NCBI RefSeq assembly: GCF_029873635.1
Contig: NC_080428.1
Coordinates: 62,049,957-62,113,956, forward strand
DNA length: 64,000 nt
From: Malania oleifera
Taxonomy: Eukaryota; Streptophyta; Magnoliopsida; Santalales; Ximeniaceae
Direction: 5' to 3'
A program made the position numbers and the translations under genes. The notes under the pieces are model-generated. The model was not told where the DNA came from and ran no database searches. It saw only the letters and a program-made list of their open reading frames with translations. This document shows positions 43,910 to 56,536 of this stretch, piece by piece; positions within the stretch are counted from its first letter, which is position 1; the number at the start of each line of letters is the position of its first letter.

Positions 43910-46900
43910 CTATTCTGATTTCTTTGCAGTCTTTGACACCTTTCTTTTCATCCGGCTAAAAGGCCCAACTGTCCTGTCCATAATATACATGTAAATAACC
44001 TGACTCCAAGATTTGTACGACTCTAAACCCTCATAATACTCCGGTGCAATCTCCTTCACCTTGTGGAGCTTGTTCCCAGGAATCCTGGGGAAATCATGGT
44101 GCTCATTGTGGTATCCCACACTCCATGTAAGAAGATTCAGAGGACCATAATAAGAGTATGTCTCTTGTTCAGTCGTGAAGACATAATGTTCTGAGATGAA
44201 GTGACCAGCCATCGGGTGCATTCCACCCCCAACAAAAGTGGAGAGGATCATATAAGCAAAAGACTTCCAGCCCCAGAAATAGACAACGGCGGCATCAAGG
44301 GCTAGTTGGATAACCAAATTGGTGAACTCCCATAAACCAGGTGGTTTGGGTTTGATAAATATAGGCCGCAGAGCATAAAAGAAGAGCTGTAATATGACCC
44401 ATATGGATTTTGTTACGACATTTCTCACAAGTTGAGCCTCAATATGGCTTGGCACATCCATGTCAATACCATCCACCCCTTGGAAACGATGGTGCTCAAG
44501 GTGGTACTTTTGGAATGTTACAGACATAGGTACACCAATGGGTAGGTTAGCAAAAATCCCAAGCCAACGGTTGTAGACTGGAGTTGAGAAGGCAAGATTA
44601 TGGCTGAGCTCATGGATGGCTAAGAAAAGGTTGTGATTGAGAAATGAGCCAAAAAAGTATGCAACTGCCAAGATCTTCATCCAACCAGCATTGTGGAGTA
44701 AAGTGGCAGTCCAGAGCTGAAGCAATACAACCACAGTAATCTGCAACACCACAATTTTTTGAAGATAAAAACCATAAATCAAAAACCAAATAGTGTTCGA
44801 TACAATCAAATACTCTACATAATGTATAGAAAAGTAATTGCAATATTCAGTCTTCTAATATATCTATTAAGGCATAATTTTACACAATTCATGATACAAA
44901 ACAACTCTTTATAAATAGACTGATATTATCCCATAGTTTTTTACTTTTTAAACCAGCACACCCAGCCGTATCCTCCATAACGCCATCAAAACTGATGCAA
45001 AATTCAATCTCTCCTTTAATTTCCCTCAACCCTCAAAGCTCCCAAAAAATCTAAACCAGCCACTCTCCTTGGGTCATATTCTAGATGATATTTGGGTTGT
45101 CTCCTTTCACTATTGTTTTTCCCATTTCATAACTTCCCAATTCCCATTTCCTTGTGTTATTATGCAACCGTTTTCTAATGAGGCAGCCTATGCAAAGTCA
45201 ACCATATTAGATGGAAAGGCAATGAAAGCAAAACCACATCAGAGTTAATTTAGATATTTGGTGGTTACATTAGTATACCAAAACAAAAAGTAGTACAGTT
45301 TCTTATAAGTTACTAAGCATACCAAAAATTGCTATACAAAGAGCAGCATGACTTAATAAGACGCAGCTATGTAGGGGTTGAAGAATTTCTAGAAAACTGC
45401 CCCAAGTGTGCGTGCACACCCCTGTGTTTTTTAGTTGACCTGGTACACTGCCCAATTCAGCTGTCATCTTCTGTAGTTCCGTATCCTCAAGTGAATAGAT
45501 CCACATGCCAAACTAATATGTAAGTGCACTAAGGACTCGAGTACTAGGAAACGTGGCAAAAGTCAAATGGTACTATTTCTTCTAATAACACGAAAAATGG
45601 AATCATTTTGCATTTTCATTTTGGTAAATTGCAAATAACCTCCATTGAGGAAAAAGACAACCATCATTTTTCATTTCCAAAACTAGAATAAAGATAACCA
45701 CCACAGATTATTTTATAACAGAAAATAAATAAATGGATATAGGGAGATTAGCTGGAAAGAGACATGGCCAAACAAGGAGGAATAGAAATCATGGTTCATG
45801 AAGTTAACAAAAAATCATGCATCAAACACATCAGAGCATCATAGAGAAGGATGAAAAACAATCAAGTGAGAGCAATGTATTTTGTTTCTTATAAAAAAGG
45901 GAAAGATATAACACATAAAAGAGCCTCCAAGGGCCTTCAACTGATGATTATAAAAGGAATAACTTTAACTGGGGCCAACACACACTCTGTGGAATGCAAA
46001 AAATTATATAAAGAACTCTAAACAAACTACCCCCCTAAGGTGTTGGATCCACCCACATGGCAGCACCCCCAAGGGTGGCTCTATTACTAAATGCAATGGT
46101 CTCAGCCCAACTCTGGTAAGGTTTGTCCACTTTGGCCTAATGGTTTTGCCCCATAAGAGGTACCTCACAACTAAATCATCCTTATACGGTCAATATCTCC
46201 CTAGTACATGCCTAATGCAGTACCATGACAGACTCCTGACCTCCGAAAAATGTGAAAAACCTAGTCACAAATTTTGAAGGTACACATGGCATGACATAGT
46301 CAGATGAAGGGCCCACTTATTTGAATACAAAAATGAAACACGAGAAATATACCATTTCTGTGCTCTCAGAAAAAAATGCTTGGCAAAATGAAATAGAGCA
46401 CTTAATTCTACAAAAGGTAGTGCGATGCTAGTTGAAAATTACAATTGCATAGAAAGTATAAATCAAAATTTTGTGCTTTAAAGAATCATTAAAAGGAAAC
46501 TAATGAGCAGCAAATGAATCAAGTTGCTATCAGCTTTAAAAAAAAAAAAAAAACCAAAATTTACATTAAATGTGTAAGATGGTAGACATTTCCTAAAACA
46601 TTAATTGAAATACAGCAGTCAACATCAACCAATCGACTTAAAATCCAACAGAATTAAGAGATAGAAAATTCATACTTCATAGAATTGTTTTTAAAGTAAG
46701 TTCATCCCCGAAGGAGAAATTTAAAAAAAAAAAAATGAACATGGGTTCATTAGTAAAAATCATAATTGATCAAAACCTTAAAAATTTAGAGCCGGAAACA
46801 TATATTGCAATCAAATCATTAATCAAAAATTGATGGCAAAAGAAATAAGCATTAAGAGGAAGAAATCAATTTTTCAAAAATTTTGCGTAGTCAGGAGCAC

Positions 46901-48040
46901 AACATAATATCTGATGCAGAAAAAAAAAAATTATAGATTAAAAGTTAAAAGAATCGAAGATTGAAGTAGACAATCTGATCTTTTTGTCCATATAAATATG
47001 TTAAAATGGCACCTAAGAAATCATAAACAAGAACAAACAAAAATTGGGAACTTATTGAATGACCGACCAAACAGACGAGAAATAGATGAAGCTGCTCATA
47101 ATTAAGACTATACAGTTACACACATCGTCGAAGAATTCAAAACATGCCCTAAATTGTCAAAACAGTTCCTTTACAAGCGGAAAAGAGAAAAGGAATCCAT
47201 TTGCCCAAATAATTTGAAAGAGTGAAAAAGAATAGTACAGAAAGAGTAGTTATTGTGAATCTGTGATGTAAGAACAACAACAACTATTGGTTTTTCAAAC
47301 CGACCTCTCTGATAGCTTTTCTGCGAACACCAAACATGCCAGAATTTACAAAATATCTTAGGACAAACATGATATGCCCAAAATATGATTCGGAACCTTT
47401 AACCCAACAAGAAGCACAATAAAGAAGATGAGCCAATGAGAAATACCAAAAGCAAAACTTTCTTTTCTGTCAAATCAACATTCGAAAGCGAACGCCCACT
47501 CTGGAATCTTAAAAAATTGGAGCAACTTTGGCAAAATGAATAAAGCTGTACACAGAAAACGACACAATACACCAAAATATCTCGCAAAAAGACTGCCTCA
47601 AACACAAGAAAGCAAACACACCACCCCCGCGGCGGGGGAAAAAAAGCTTCGCATATCCTGAACAAAACACCATCAAAGAGAGAAGTTAACTCCAATGAAA
47701 GGAGCCACGAGAAAAATAAAGTAAAAAGTAAGAGAGAAGAAAGAAAATGCAGCAGCGGAAATGAACAAAAGAACAAATTGAAATTCAAATGATAGGTCGA
47801 ACTAAATCACAAGCACACAAAGGTCGAACTAAATCAGCCGCATTTCCACAGATCTACAGTAATATCAATAAAGATAGAACAAACCTTGAGGAAAGCCCAG
47901 GGATCAGGGCCAAAGAGCTCTTTCATTTGAGGGTACTGAGAGAGGATCTGACGCCTACGAGACGCGTGCGGTTCGTCCGTGTAAGACCAGAAGAAGTCGG
48001 TCGCCATTACTCCTTCCTCTTCTCTCTCTTCCCCTCCCAT
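43910..48040 (-). CDS. Sphingolipid delta-4 desaturase (DES1-like), complete, 2 exons
   Basis: The enzyme puts the delta-4 double bond into the long-chain base of ceramide in the ER membrane. Minus-strand exons 48040-47885 and 44740-43910 give 328 residues, close to the Arabidopsis DES-1-like protein. The start at 48040 ([12 protein letters not shown]) is preferred over the inner ATG at 48007 because the homologue has a similar acidic lead-in before [18 protein letters not shown]. The three histidine boxes of membrane desaturases are intact: HELSH at 95-99, HLEHH at 132-136 and HNEHH at 263-267. Hydrophobic segments surround them. The C-terminus ends [12 protein letters not shown], with a lysine-rich tail. 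The single 3.1-kb intron carries a TRIM remnant. The promoter side (48041-48300) is rich in CT/GA repeats. It looks functional. Confidence 0.95.
46028..46230 (-). mobile_element. TRIM remnant: one LTR plus primer-site region
   Basis: The minus-strand reading starts TGTCATGGTACTGCATTAGG at 46230, ends its LTR at 46092 with CATTGCA, then has TTTAGTAATAGAGCCACCC (a decayed primer site) and GGTGGATCC, the same order as in the whole copy at 33074-33490. It is broken and more diverged than that copy. It sits in the desaturase intron. Confidence 0.75.
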
Positions 48041-48299
48041 CTATCTCCCTCTCTCTCTCACCTCCCTCTCCCAAGCCTCCAACTGATCTGACTCGTTTCT
48101 CTCTCTCGCGCTCTCTCTGCTTCTTTTTCCCCTATGGAGATTTTCTTTTCTTTTCCTTTCCTTTCTCCCTCCTCTGGCTTTAATACTCCTGAATTCAAAT
48201 CGTCCGAGAAAATAGCGTTCAAAATGGGCCAATTTTCCGAAAATAGTGGCCCATTTTGTCTGGCCCACGTTGTCGGGTCCTCTCTCTCTCTCTCTCTTA

Positions 48300-49257
48300 C
48301 AGCTGAGATTTGAAGTAGCCAATGCCAGATTGCATTTTGATCACTTATTAGGGTCATTACGCGGTGTGGAGCTGGCACTGGGAATGGGCTTGGACTTTGG
48401 TTGGAGGCCCAAATTAATCTTGGAGTTACACTTCTTTTTTTCATTTTTGAAAAAAGAGGACAGCACCTACTATTTTTATTAGAAAATTCATCACTACTGA
48501 CGGAAGAATACCGTGGTTCCAACTTGAGACTTGAGAACAATAAAATCTAACCCCAAGACTCTAAAATTTTACACATGACTAACAAAAATTAAACTATCAA
48601 TTTTCTCCTTTATATTTTAATTAAACTAAAAAATAATTTCTTCCATATCTTAAAACACAAAGGTCATTCTTCCATTTTTACAGTCTTGTGTTTGCAATCT
48701 AATTGCTCACATGACTTTCCGTCTTCCTTCAGCCACTACATTATAGCATTGTCTTCCTCTCTAGTATTATGCTTTTGCTTTGTCTTCCTTCAACCGTTGA
48801 TTTACTTGCATGCCCTTCCACCACTTTTAGTTGCTCACAAGACCTACCGTCTTCCATAAATTTCTTTCATCCAAGCAAGTATTCGAGGTAGATGTGAAGG
48901 AAGTCTCCTCTAGATCAATCGGTCTCCATGAAGAAAGAGTGTCAAAGGTTTCTCTAGACGACAAAACACATACCAGGTTAGCCCAATTTTTAAGTTTCAA
49001 TTTTATAATTCCATGTACCCTCTTGTATGTATTTACATAGGAATTGATTTTGGTAGCAACCATACATGAATGCTAAAGACATGAAATATAATTTTCAAAA
49101 TATGAATATTAGTTTTGTATTAGAGCACATTCTATTTCCACTGTGAAATCCATGATTATATATCTACAATGTTTATTATATTTGGGAATGAAGGATTGTG
49201 TGTACGATATTTGATAAAATACTCGTGAGAGGTTCATTTTCATTTATAAAATTTATA
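48300..49257. other. Intergenic DNA upstream of the desaturase gene
   Basis: No gene or known repeat recognised; short frames on both strands (for example 48827-49063) lack homology. Confidence 0.4.
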
Positions 49258-50345
49258 ATTCCACATGCATCCCAAAAGTCAAAAAGTAAATGTACACTTC
49301 TTCCCATCTCAACCTAATATCTATACGAATTCTGATGGTCTAGCTTCCACGTCTCCCTTGCAACATTCTAACGGTTCAACTTTTCCTTCCCTTTTTTCTA
49401 TTCCATTTACCCGAAAATGGAATCCCTATAAATGTGACATCCCACTTTGATGCCTACATACAATTGTGGAAGCCAAACTATTGACAACCATTTTTTGTCT
49501 TCTCCCATAACTTTGGTCTATCCTTTCTGTGCCACATACCTACAAATTGATATCTTCAAATTCATTATATATACTCAACTTGAACTATCTGCTTGTGTTC
49601 ATCATTTTGTGCATCGTAGAGAGATTAACTAACTGCAAAGAGTTGAAGTAAAGACTTTTGTTTTATATAATCATTAGCAAATTAATTTGAATTCTAATAT
49701 AGAATTTTTAATGATTTTACTTAATTTCAATTTTTACATTGCTCTTAATTTCAATATTTACATTGCTTCTAAAATAAATCAATAATGAACCTTAAAAAAT
49801 GACCTAAATTCTCAAAATGATTAAAAAAAAATCAAAATTTCAATTGTAGTGTTCGTTACAAATTTATGAAAAAAATTTCCACATATATCCCAAAAGTCAA
49901 AATTGAATGACCACCCCTTCCAATCTCTACGTAATGTCCATACAAATTCTGATTGTTTAGCTTCTCCCTCCCCTTTGTTACATCCCAATTGTTTAACTTC
50001 TCATTTTCTCTTTTCTGTTCTGTTTAATTATAAATGGGAGTCCCTATAAATGTGATAACCAACTTGGATTCTCATATTCAATTATGAAAGCTAAACTATT
50101 GACAATTATTTTTTGTCTTCTCCCTTTGATTTATCGATCCTCTTTGTACCACATACCTATAAATTGACATTTTCAAACTACTATTATACATACTCAACTC
50201 AAGTTACCTACCTATATTCATCGTTTTGTACCTGTAGAAGAGATCAACCAAGCACAAAGAGTTGAGATGAGATCCTTGTTTTGTATAATCACTAGCAAAT
50301 TCATTTGAATTCTAATATAAAATTTTTAAGGATTTTAGTTAATTT
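49258..50345. repeat. Old direct duplication of a promoter-like 475-bp block
   Basis: 49258-49735 and 49870-50345 align along their length at roughly four bases in five, with shared blocks such as ATCCCAAAAGTCAAAA, CCCTATAAATGTGA, AAACTATTGACAA, TTTTTTGTCTTCTCCC, TGTGCCACATACCTA/TGTACCACATACCTA and AAAGAGTTGA. CCCTATAAATGTGA looks like a TATA box and is kept in both. No ORF follows either copy. Confidence 0.7.
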
Positions 50346-51799
50346 CGGTTCTAATGTCACTTTAAAATGTCAGCAAACTTTAAAAGAAAAAATTTGTCTA
50401 AATTTTATAATCTAGCTTAATTTTAGTTCTTATATTACCAGTCTTAAGTTCCCTAATGTAGGACAAGTGGGGAAGAAGAAGAAGGAAATTGATTTAGGAA
50501 GGGGTTTCAGGAAGAAATAAGGGAAGAGAAAGGTTTGAATTTGATTTGGCATTGTTTTGTCTTAAAAAGAATGAAAATTTGTTGTAAGATGTTGATCATA
50601 ATTACAAATCAGATTGTGGTTTTGATTGTATGGTTCATTATTTGGAAAGATGAGTTTCAACAAAATAAAATTATGCATTTTGTTGGAAATTAACACAGCA
50701 AGCCTCCTGGTTTAATGCGAGTTTTTTTATTAACTTTAATTCAATTTTTTAAAGATTATTGGTTTTTGTGCAGTTGTCTTCATTAATCTTGTGGTAACTA
50801 CATGAGTGGATTAGTTTATTTTTACATGTTGTCATTATTAAATTTCCATTATTTTTCTGAAATTTGTGTTTTTCTGAATCTGAAATTTTCCTCTATCAAT
50901 TGTTTAGTATTTTTCTCGTATTTTAATTACATATTAGTAAGCATGCAATGTTGAGGATTTTAGTCCTGTAATTAGATAGTTTTTTTTCTGAATCTGGAAT
51001 TTTCCTTCATCAATTATTTAGCATTTTTCTCATATTTTAATAATATGTTTAGAATTTCAAGCTGTACACTTTGCAGTTGCACCCCTCTGCACCTTCCTTA
51101 TTTGGGTTAAGCCTTTGAACTTCATCCAAACACCAGCAACTTCAAACTGAAATTACTCGAATTTGAATTTTGCATACCAAACTTCTTAATTGACTTTGCA
51201 CCAGCAGCTAAGACAAAGCTCCATCCAAATTAGTAGTAAGTGAGCTGGCAGCTGCTGCAACGCTATGCCATATCACGGAACCATACCCACCCACCATTCA
51301 GGCTCGCATGATCAATAAAACCAACAGGATGACATTTTGGTTTCCAAGGAGCATCCATACATTCCCAAAAGAATAATATTGAGAGATGCCAGAGAGTTTA
51401 AAATAATATTTAACCAGAGAAGAGAATCCAGAAAAGCTCTTCTTCTTGGCGGCCAAATTTCAAGCTGTACAACCAATTTACAAATTAGTTAAAATTACAC
51501 CTTTTTTATCCCCCATATAGACCAATAGACCATAACCTTCCCCCCAACTCTATTCTCTACTACTTCAACTTCTTCCTCACCACCTCTGCCCTACAATAAC
51601 TCAGGCTGGGCGTGTCCTAATCAGAATAGAAGAAAGAAACCACAGCACCGCTAACCTACCTAAATTGGCCGAATGGATTTCGGTCTCTTATGTAAAAACC
51701 ACCAGAAGGAAAGAAAGATATACGAACCAACCCCGGTTGGAAGGAAGACACCAGAGGGGCAAGTGAAAGAGAGTTCAGAATGTACTTCGGTCACACCAC
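50346..51799. other. Intergenic DNA and probable 3' UTR of the RING ligase gene
   Basis: AT-rich. The part next to 51800 (about 51440-51799) has more even composition and is probably the 3' UTR of the minus-strand gene. A short repeated phrase (TTTTTCTGAATCTG...CATATTTTAAT) occurs at about 50870 and 50985. No gene seen. Confidence 0.4.
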
Positions 51800-53798
51800 C
51801 TATCTTAGGTGGGAATCATATGTATCAAAAAGAGTATCAGGAACAATCACGGGCAGCTTATCTATGTACATGAAAAGCCTTCTCAGGTTCTCCCTAGTCA
51901 GTGTTGCCATGTCCACAATGTCTCTGCTGTCTGTGAACACCCAAAGGTCACCAGAGTTCACTCTCTTCAGGCTGTCGCGACAAAAGGGGCATGACTGTGA
52001 TCTTATACGCCTGCAGCACGGTTCATTATACAAATAATTATTAATACATAAAAATATAAGTAAATGCTAACAGAACATTTAATAGGCAATGAATGCGATC
52101 ATGCAAGCAGAGGTCAGATGATGCATTAATGAGAGTACTCTTAGAGAGCAACAGAGCATTTAATAGGCAATTAATGTGATCATGCAAGCAAAGGTAAGAT
52201 GATGCACAAATGCGAGTACTCTTAGAAAGCATTCCACATGAGGAAGACCATCATTTGGGCATCCGGACTATGTACGCAACCCCCAACTGCCCAGTGAGGA
52301 GATCAAATCCAAAGGAATTAAATGGGAAACGACATGTTGAATTGTAGAATAACGTGTCCGTTACAACAACATTTCTCCAATTTGAAAAAGACGAAGAATG
52401 GGGCAACCAACTTATTGCCAGAAGAATTGGACATATTTTTGAACCATTCAATTGTTCAAATTTGCAATCCTTAAGTTAAAACCATAAACAAGGCTCCTTA
52501 CCCTTTTCTCTTTTGCAACGTCAACAGTGACATAGTAACGAATGGGAAAATTTAAAAGAATGTGGAAGCACAAAAAGAGGGGCAGAAAAGAAGAACAAGA
52601 ATAAGACCAAAAGGAAGAAAAGACCACAAAATTTAGTTTGAACTTCACATGATGACAATACCATCATTTATCAAAATCATTGCCATAATCACCGCAGCAG
52701 TTCTTCCAATTTGTCAATTGGCAAAATATCAAAGGAATAGCCAAAATTAATAGGTCAGACTGTTGCGGAAAGGCAACAGAACTGCAAATCAAATATAATT
52801 TTATATTTACATTGTTCAAAAGGGGAGGGCAGGGGAGGGGGGCAGGAAACCTAGTGTGCAATTGATAAGATACAAGGGGAAGAAGGGAAAGATAAACCAC
52901 CACCAACACCACCACTTACACCGATTCTAAAGGACTCGAAACCAACACCTAACTCAAAACAAGTAAACTAGAAAGAAAATAATTCAACTTTTTTCTTCCA
53001 AAACCAGTTTTCCTCATCATGAATCTGCATGCCCAAAGTAGGATTCAATCCAAATTTTGAGAGCAAAAACACAAAGTTACAGTTACGGCAGCTTATTTTT
53101 CAGCAAGATAAAGAAGTGTTTATCATATTCTCTAAGCATTATATTTCTTATCCATTCACTAGGCACACAACATACCTGAAATAAACCACATGTCAAATTT
53201 TATCCTACTGTTTTTTTGGATCTCTAGAAAAAGTTAAATAAACGTTTCAACATTTCTAAATTCAATATTTTTTAGGTTTTGCATCCAATACAGTTATTCC
53301 GTAAGGAAATACCATAGAAAACAATCTTCAAATAAAACATCACCCATTATCCATCGAGTTAGAATCATTGTCCCCTCAAATTATGGATCTCAATACATAA
53401 GACTCCCCATGTATCTTAAGGAAAACTGCATTGCATGCCACAAAATCAAATTTTTTCTTTCTTCCTGCTTCTGAGATCCAAACAAAGCCTGAGGCCTCAA
53501 TTGTTTTTAAATACCCATATATGCAGTGCAACAATCTCGACCCAACTAGAGGTGTTGTCTACTATGACCACTAGCCTCACAGTTTTGTCCTATAAAGCCA
53601 AGAGATGCCTAACACAGTTAGGGTCAAACCACCCTTAAAAGCACAAGATCTCCTTATTACACATTCAATGTAAGACCGTGACACAAAGCAAAGATAGTAA
53701 TCTTTTACATGAAAGAAGTCTATCCAATCACTAAGTTCAGAAATTTGCATGTGCATTCATCTACACAGATTGTGTATGCATCAATGAACATCCCCCAG

Positions 53799-53836
<38 letters not shown>

Positions 53837-55750
53837 CATTCACGGTAGCATTTCAAACACATGGCATGGTTGCAGTTGGGCAGAACAACCTTACTATTCA
53901 TTTCCATGCAAATTCCACATTCTTCCTCTCTTTCAATGTCTACATCTGAATAGAGCCTCCGCTCATCATCATCTCTCCTTCTATACCTTTCCATGCATAC
54001 AGCCTTCTGCTTTTTATCCTCTGTGTCAGTAACGCCTCTTTGAAGTTGCAACAAGGAAGGATAAATTACCGCTGGCCAGGTTAGTGGTTAAATAAGTCAG
54101 AAAACAGAGATTTTGAAGCAATCACCAGCTAAAATTCACTTAAAATTCAGGAATTACCATAAAATTCTCTAATACTTGCTTTTCTTTCATGGGTAGACAT
54201 TGTTGTTGTACCATCCTCATAAACCTGAAACACAGGCAAAACCTTCATGTCAGTTCATAGTCACGATTTCCAAGGCTCAGAAAGCTAGACATCCATCTGA
54301 ATGAACAAGCTTCAACCTTGTAAATAAGTATTCTCAACAGTCCAAGAGCACCTGCAAGGTGGCAGTCTGTCCATTGTACTAGAAAAAGGAACAGGTGAGC
54401 AGCTGGGCTGTATGACATTCTCATCTGAAGACAGGCCCCATCATAATCTCTAGAAAAATCTGACGCCCTGCAGCTCACAGTGAGATTAGAATAAACATGA
54501 GAAGGTTAAAGAAACTTCAACAAAAAAATAAAAAAAAAAAAACGACCTTTAACAAAATTTAAAAAAAAACATTAATAAACAAACGAATTAGATTGGTCTT
54601 AGAAAGAACATGAACAAATCATAAGAGAAACTACAGTGTAGTGATTGTTTTTTCCAGGAATTGCTCAATAAAAATTTTAGGCTTGTTAGAATAACATTGA
54701 TTGTTCTTTCAGATATTGTTGCTCAAAAATACAAATGGAATTGAAGAAACTAGACATTTTTATCTTAATTTTTGTGTCACCTGCAAGTACCAGACTATCA
54801 TGAAATTGATGGGACTAGGGACTGGAAAATGATTACGAAGTATATGTAATAGTCAATTTTTCACTTCAAAACACTTCCTGATATTGAATTTTTGGTCCCT
54901 ACGAGCATATCTTTGGCATCTTTCCTTTTTTTTATTTTGATAAGATAATTTTAACAGCACAATTGATGGCAGTTCGAGAAAAATTACCCCGTTTACACAA
55001 ATTGAGGGATTAAAGATCACAGCATTATGTAGCAATACATAGAGATCTACTCAAGAGTTTGAGCAGGCAATCAATGCAGTAATCATCCAGTTATTATTTT
55101 ATTCAGCATGACTCAATCAAATTCATACCCACAAGGAATTCAGTCATTGAAGGTAACCAATGCCGCAAAAAAAATATAATCTTGAGGCCTGAGCCCCTCC
55201 TTGTACACACACATGTTATGATTTCACAAAAATTAATACTATGTCCACCTGCAACGGCTGCAAGTGGCTAATGTGTTTTTTATAAAACAAAAACAAAAAT
55301 AAGAGGATGAAGAGCTCCTATTTCTGAATTCATAGACTTGAGAATTTGTGTCTCCCTTGTGATTATTAGTTAAGCACATTGCCAAATTAGCATAAGAGAA
55401 AGCTACTCGACACAGGAGCAAACACATGGATCCTTTCTATAGTTATTTTGGAAGAGAAAGTGTGCAACATCAACAACTGCTTCAGCTAAGATCCAAAATA
55501 TATTAACAGAAACCTCAAGTAGAAAAGTATATATTTCAAATATGCTTTAATGTAGCTCAAGCAACGCAGACACCAGTATCATGTTTGCCACAAGAAACAA
55601 ATATATGTCACTGCAAAGAAGAAGAAATATACCACAACCCAAAACAATTACATGAAATTATCACTGAATTCCTAATTTTGACCACAAAATTTAGAAATTA
55701 GTAAATCAAATTTGAAATTAACATAATGCCACCTCTATTGAGGGCTAGAG

Positions 55751-55791
<41 letters not shown>

Positions 55792-56536
55792 CGGGGAGGG
55801 GATGCACAGAGCTAAAAACAACTGAAACGGAAAGATTTCCATGAGCGCAAAAAAAACCACATAAGAATACGAATCGCGCCTAATTTTAGAATTCGTAAAT
55901 TAACTTGAAATTAGCATAATGCAAAATTAGCTTAATGCAACCTCTACTGAGGGCTAGAGGTAGTACACATCCTTTTTTTTTTTTTTTTAATTGAGGGCGG
56001 CGAAGCTTAAAAAATAATCTAAAGGAAAAAAAAAAAGGGTGGGGAGGCAGCACGGAGCTAAAAAAAAACAACAGATACGGAGAGATTTCCATGAGCGAGA
56101 GAAAAAGAAAAAAAAAAAACTATAAGAAGACGAATTGGGCCTAAAGATCCATGTCGACGGGCAACACGAAAACTGAAAAGTCGCGAACAGAAGGGAGAAT
56201 TTTTTTTTTTTGGCCGGGGGGGGGGGGGTGGGGGAGGAGAGAGGCCGTCGGGAAAAAAAAACTGAAGAAGCAAAGTTACGGAGCAAAACTGGGAGAAAAA
56301 TTGAACGAAAAAATAAAATAAAAATCTTCCATACCAAACCATAAAACTCCGCAATCCTCAATCCCTACCGACCACAATCTAAGCACAAATTGAGTTTAAA
56401 AAAAAAAAAAGATACGAACACACGGAACAGCAATTTCAGAGCCGAGAAGACGAAACTACAAGTTCACATACAGTGTATTGGCGTGCTGAATATCAGCTTC
56501 GAGAACCTTCAGAGAGTCCTTGAAAGATTTTCGCAT
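51800..56536 (-). CDS. AIRP2: RING-type E3 ubiquitin ligase, AIRP2-like, complete, 5 exons
   Basis: Arabidopsis AIRP2 is a cytosolic C3HC4 RING E3 ligase that promotes ABA and drought responses. Minus-strand exons: 56536-56472, 54467-54317, 54224-54158, 54071-53837, 52010-51800, all GT-AG, 729 nt or 242 residues, the same length as Arabidopsis AIRP2. Landmarks: start MRKSFKDSLKVLEADIQHAN, then SYSPAAHLFLFLVQWTDCHL, TTTMSTHERKASIREFY, and the RING C146-x2-C149 ... C161-x-H163-x2-C166-x2-C169 ... C180-x2-C183 with all eight ligands present. The C-terminus ends FDTYDSHLR. Intron 4 splits the RING at W173 and its donor is followed directly by a CT microsatellite; it also holds a TRIM solo LTR and an 81-bp tandem repeat. 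The promoter side has a (CT)n tract at 56739-56770. It looks functional. Confidence 0.95.
52070..52231. repeat. Tandem duplication, two units of about 81 bp, in intron 4 of the RING ligase gene
   Basis: CAGAACATTTAATAGGCAAT at 52071 recurs as CAGAGCATTTAATAGGCAAT at 52152, and the following GATCATGCAAGCA, AGATGATGCA and GAGTACTCTTAGA blocks repeat in step. It lies 60-220 bp upstream of the exon 5 acceptor in transcription direction. Confidence 0.85.
53527..53683 (-). mobile_element. Solo LTR of the TRIM family
   Basis: 157 bp on the minus strand starting TGTCACGGTCTTACATTGAA and ending GTTGCA. It matches the 158-bp LTRs at 33074-33490 along its whole length (shared AAGGAGATCTTG, GGTTTG, TATAGGACAAA, GTTGGGTC). 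No second LTR or internal part is next to it. The flanks show no clear target duplication. It is inside intron 4 of the RING ligase gene. Confidence 0.75.
53801..53833. repeat. (GA)16 microsatellite next to a splice donor
   Basis: On the minus strand the intron 4 donor reads GTAC and then CT repeats from the fourth intron base on. The rest of the splice-site consensus (A/G at +3, AGT at +4 to +6) is therefore partly replaced by repeat. Confidence 0.9.
55757..56240. repeat. GA and poly-G tracts in intron 1 of the RING ligase gene
   Basis: (AG)n at about 55757-55783 runs into GGGGGGGCGGGGAGGGG, and a run of about 13 G lies at 56216-56228 followed by GTGGGGG. A roughly repeated phrase (CATGAGCG...ACAACTGAAACGG / ACAACAGATACGG, with GAGATTTCCATGAGCG) occurs at about 55810-55850 and 56060-56100, suggesting a local duplication of about 250 bp. 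Confidence 0.6.

Noticed and set aside
47399-47788. 129-residue minus-strand frame
   Set aside because: Low-complexity leucine/phenylalanine-rich reading of the desaturase intron, no family match.
53761-54054. Minus-strand frame ending in SLSLSLSLS
   Set aside because: It is exon 4 of the AIRP2-like gene read past its splice donor into the CT microsatellite, not a separate gene.
55987-56361. Minus-strand frames rich in F, S and P
   Set aside because: Translation of A and G tracts in intron 1 of the RING ligase gene.
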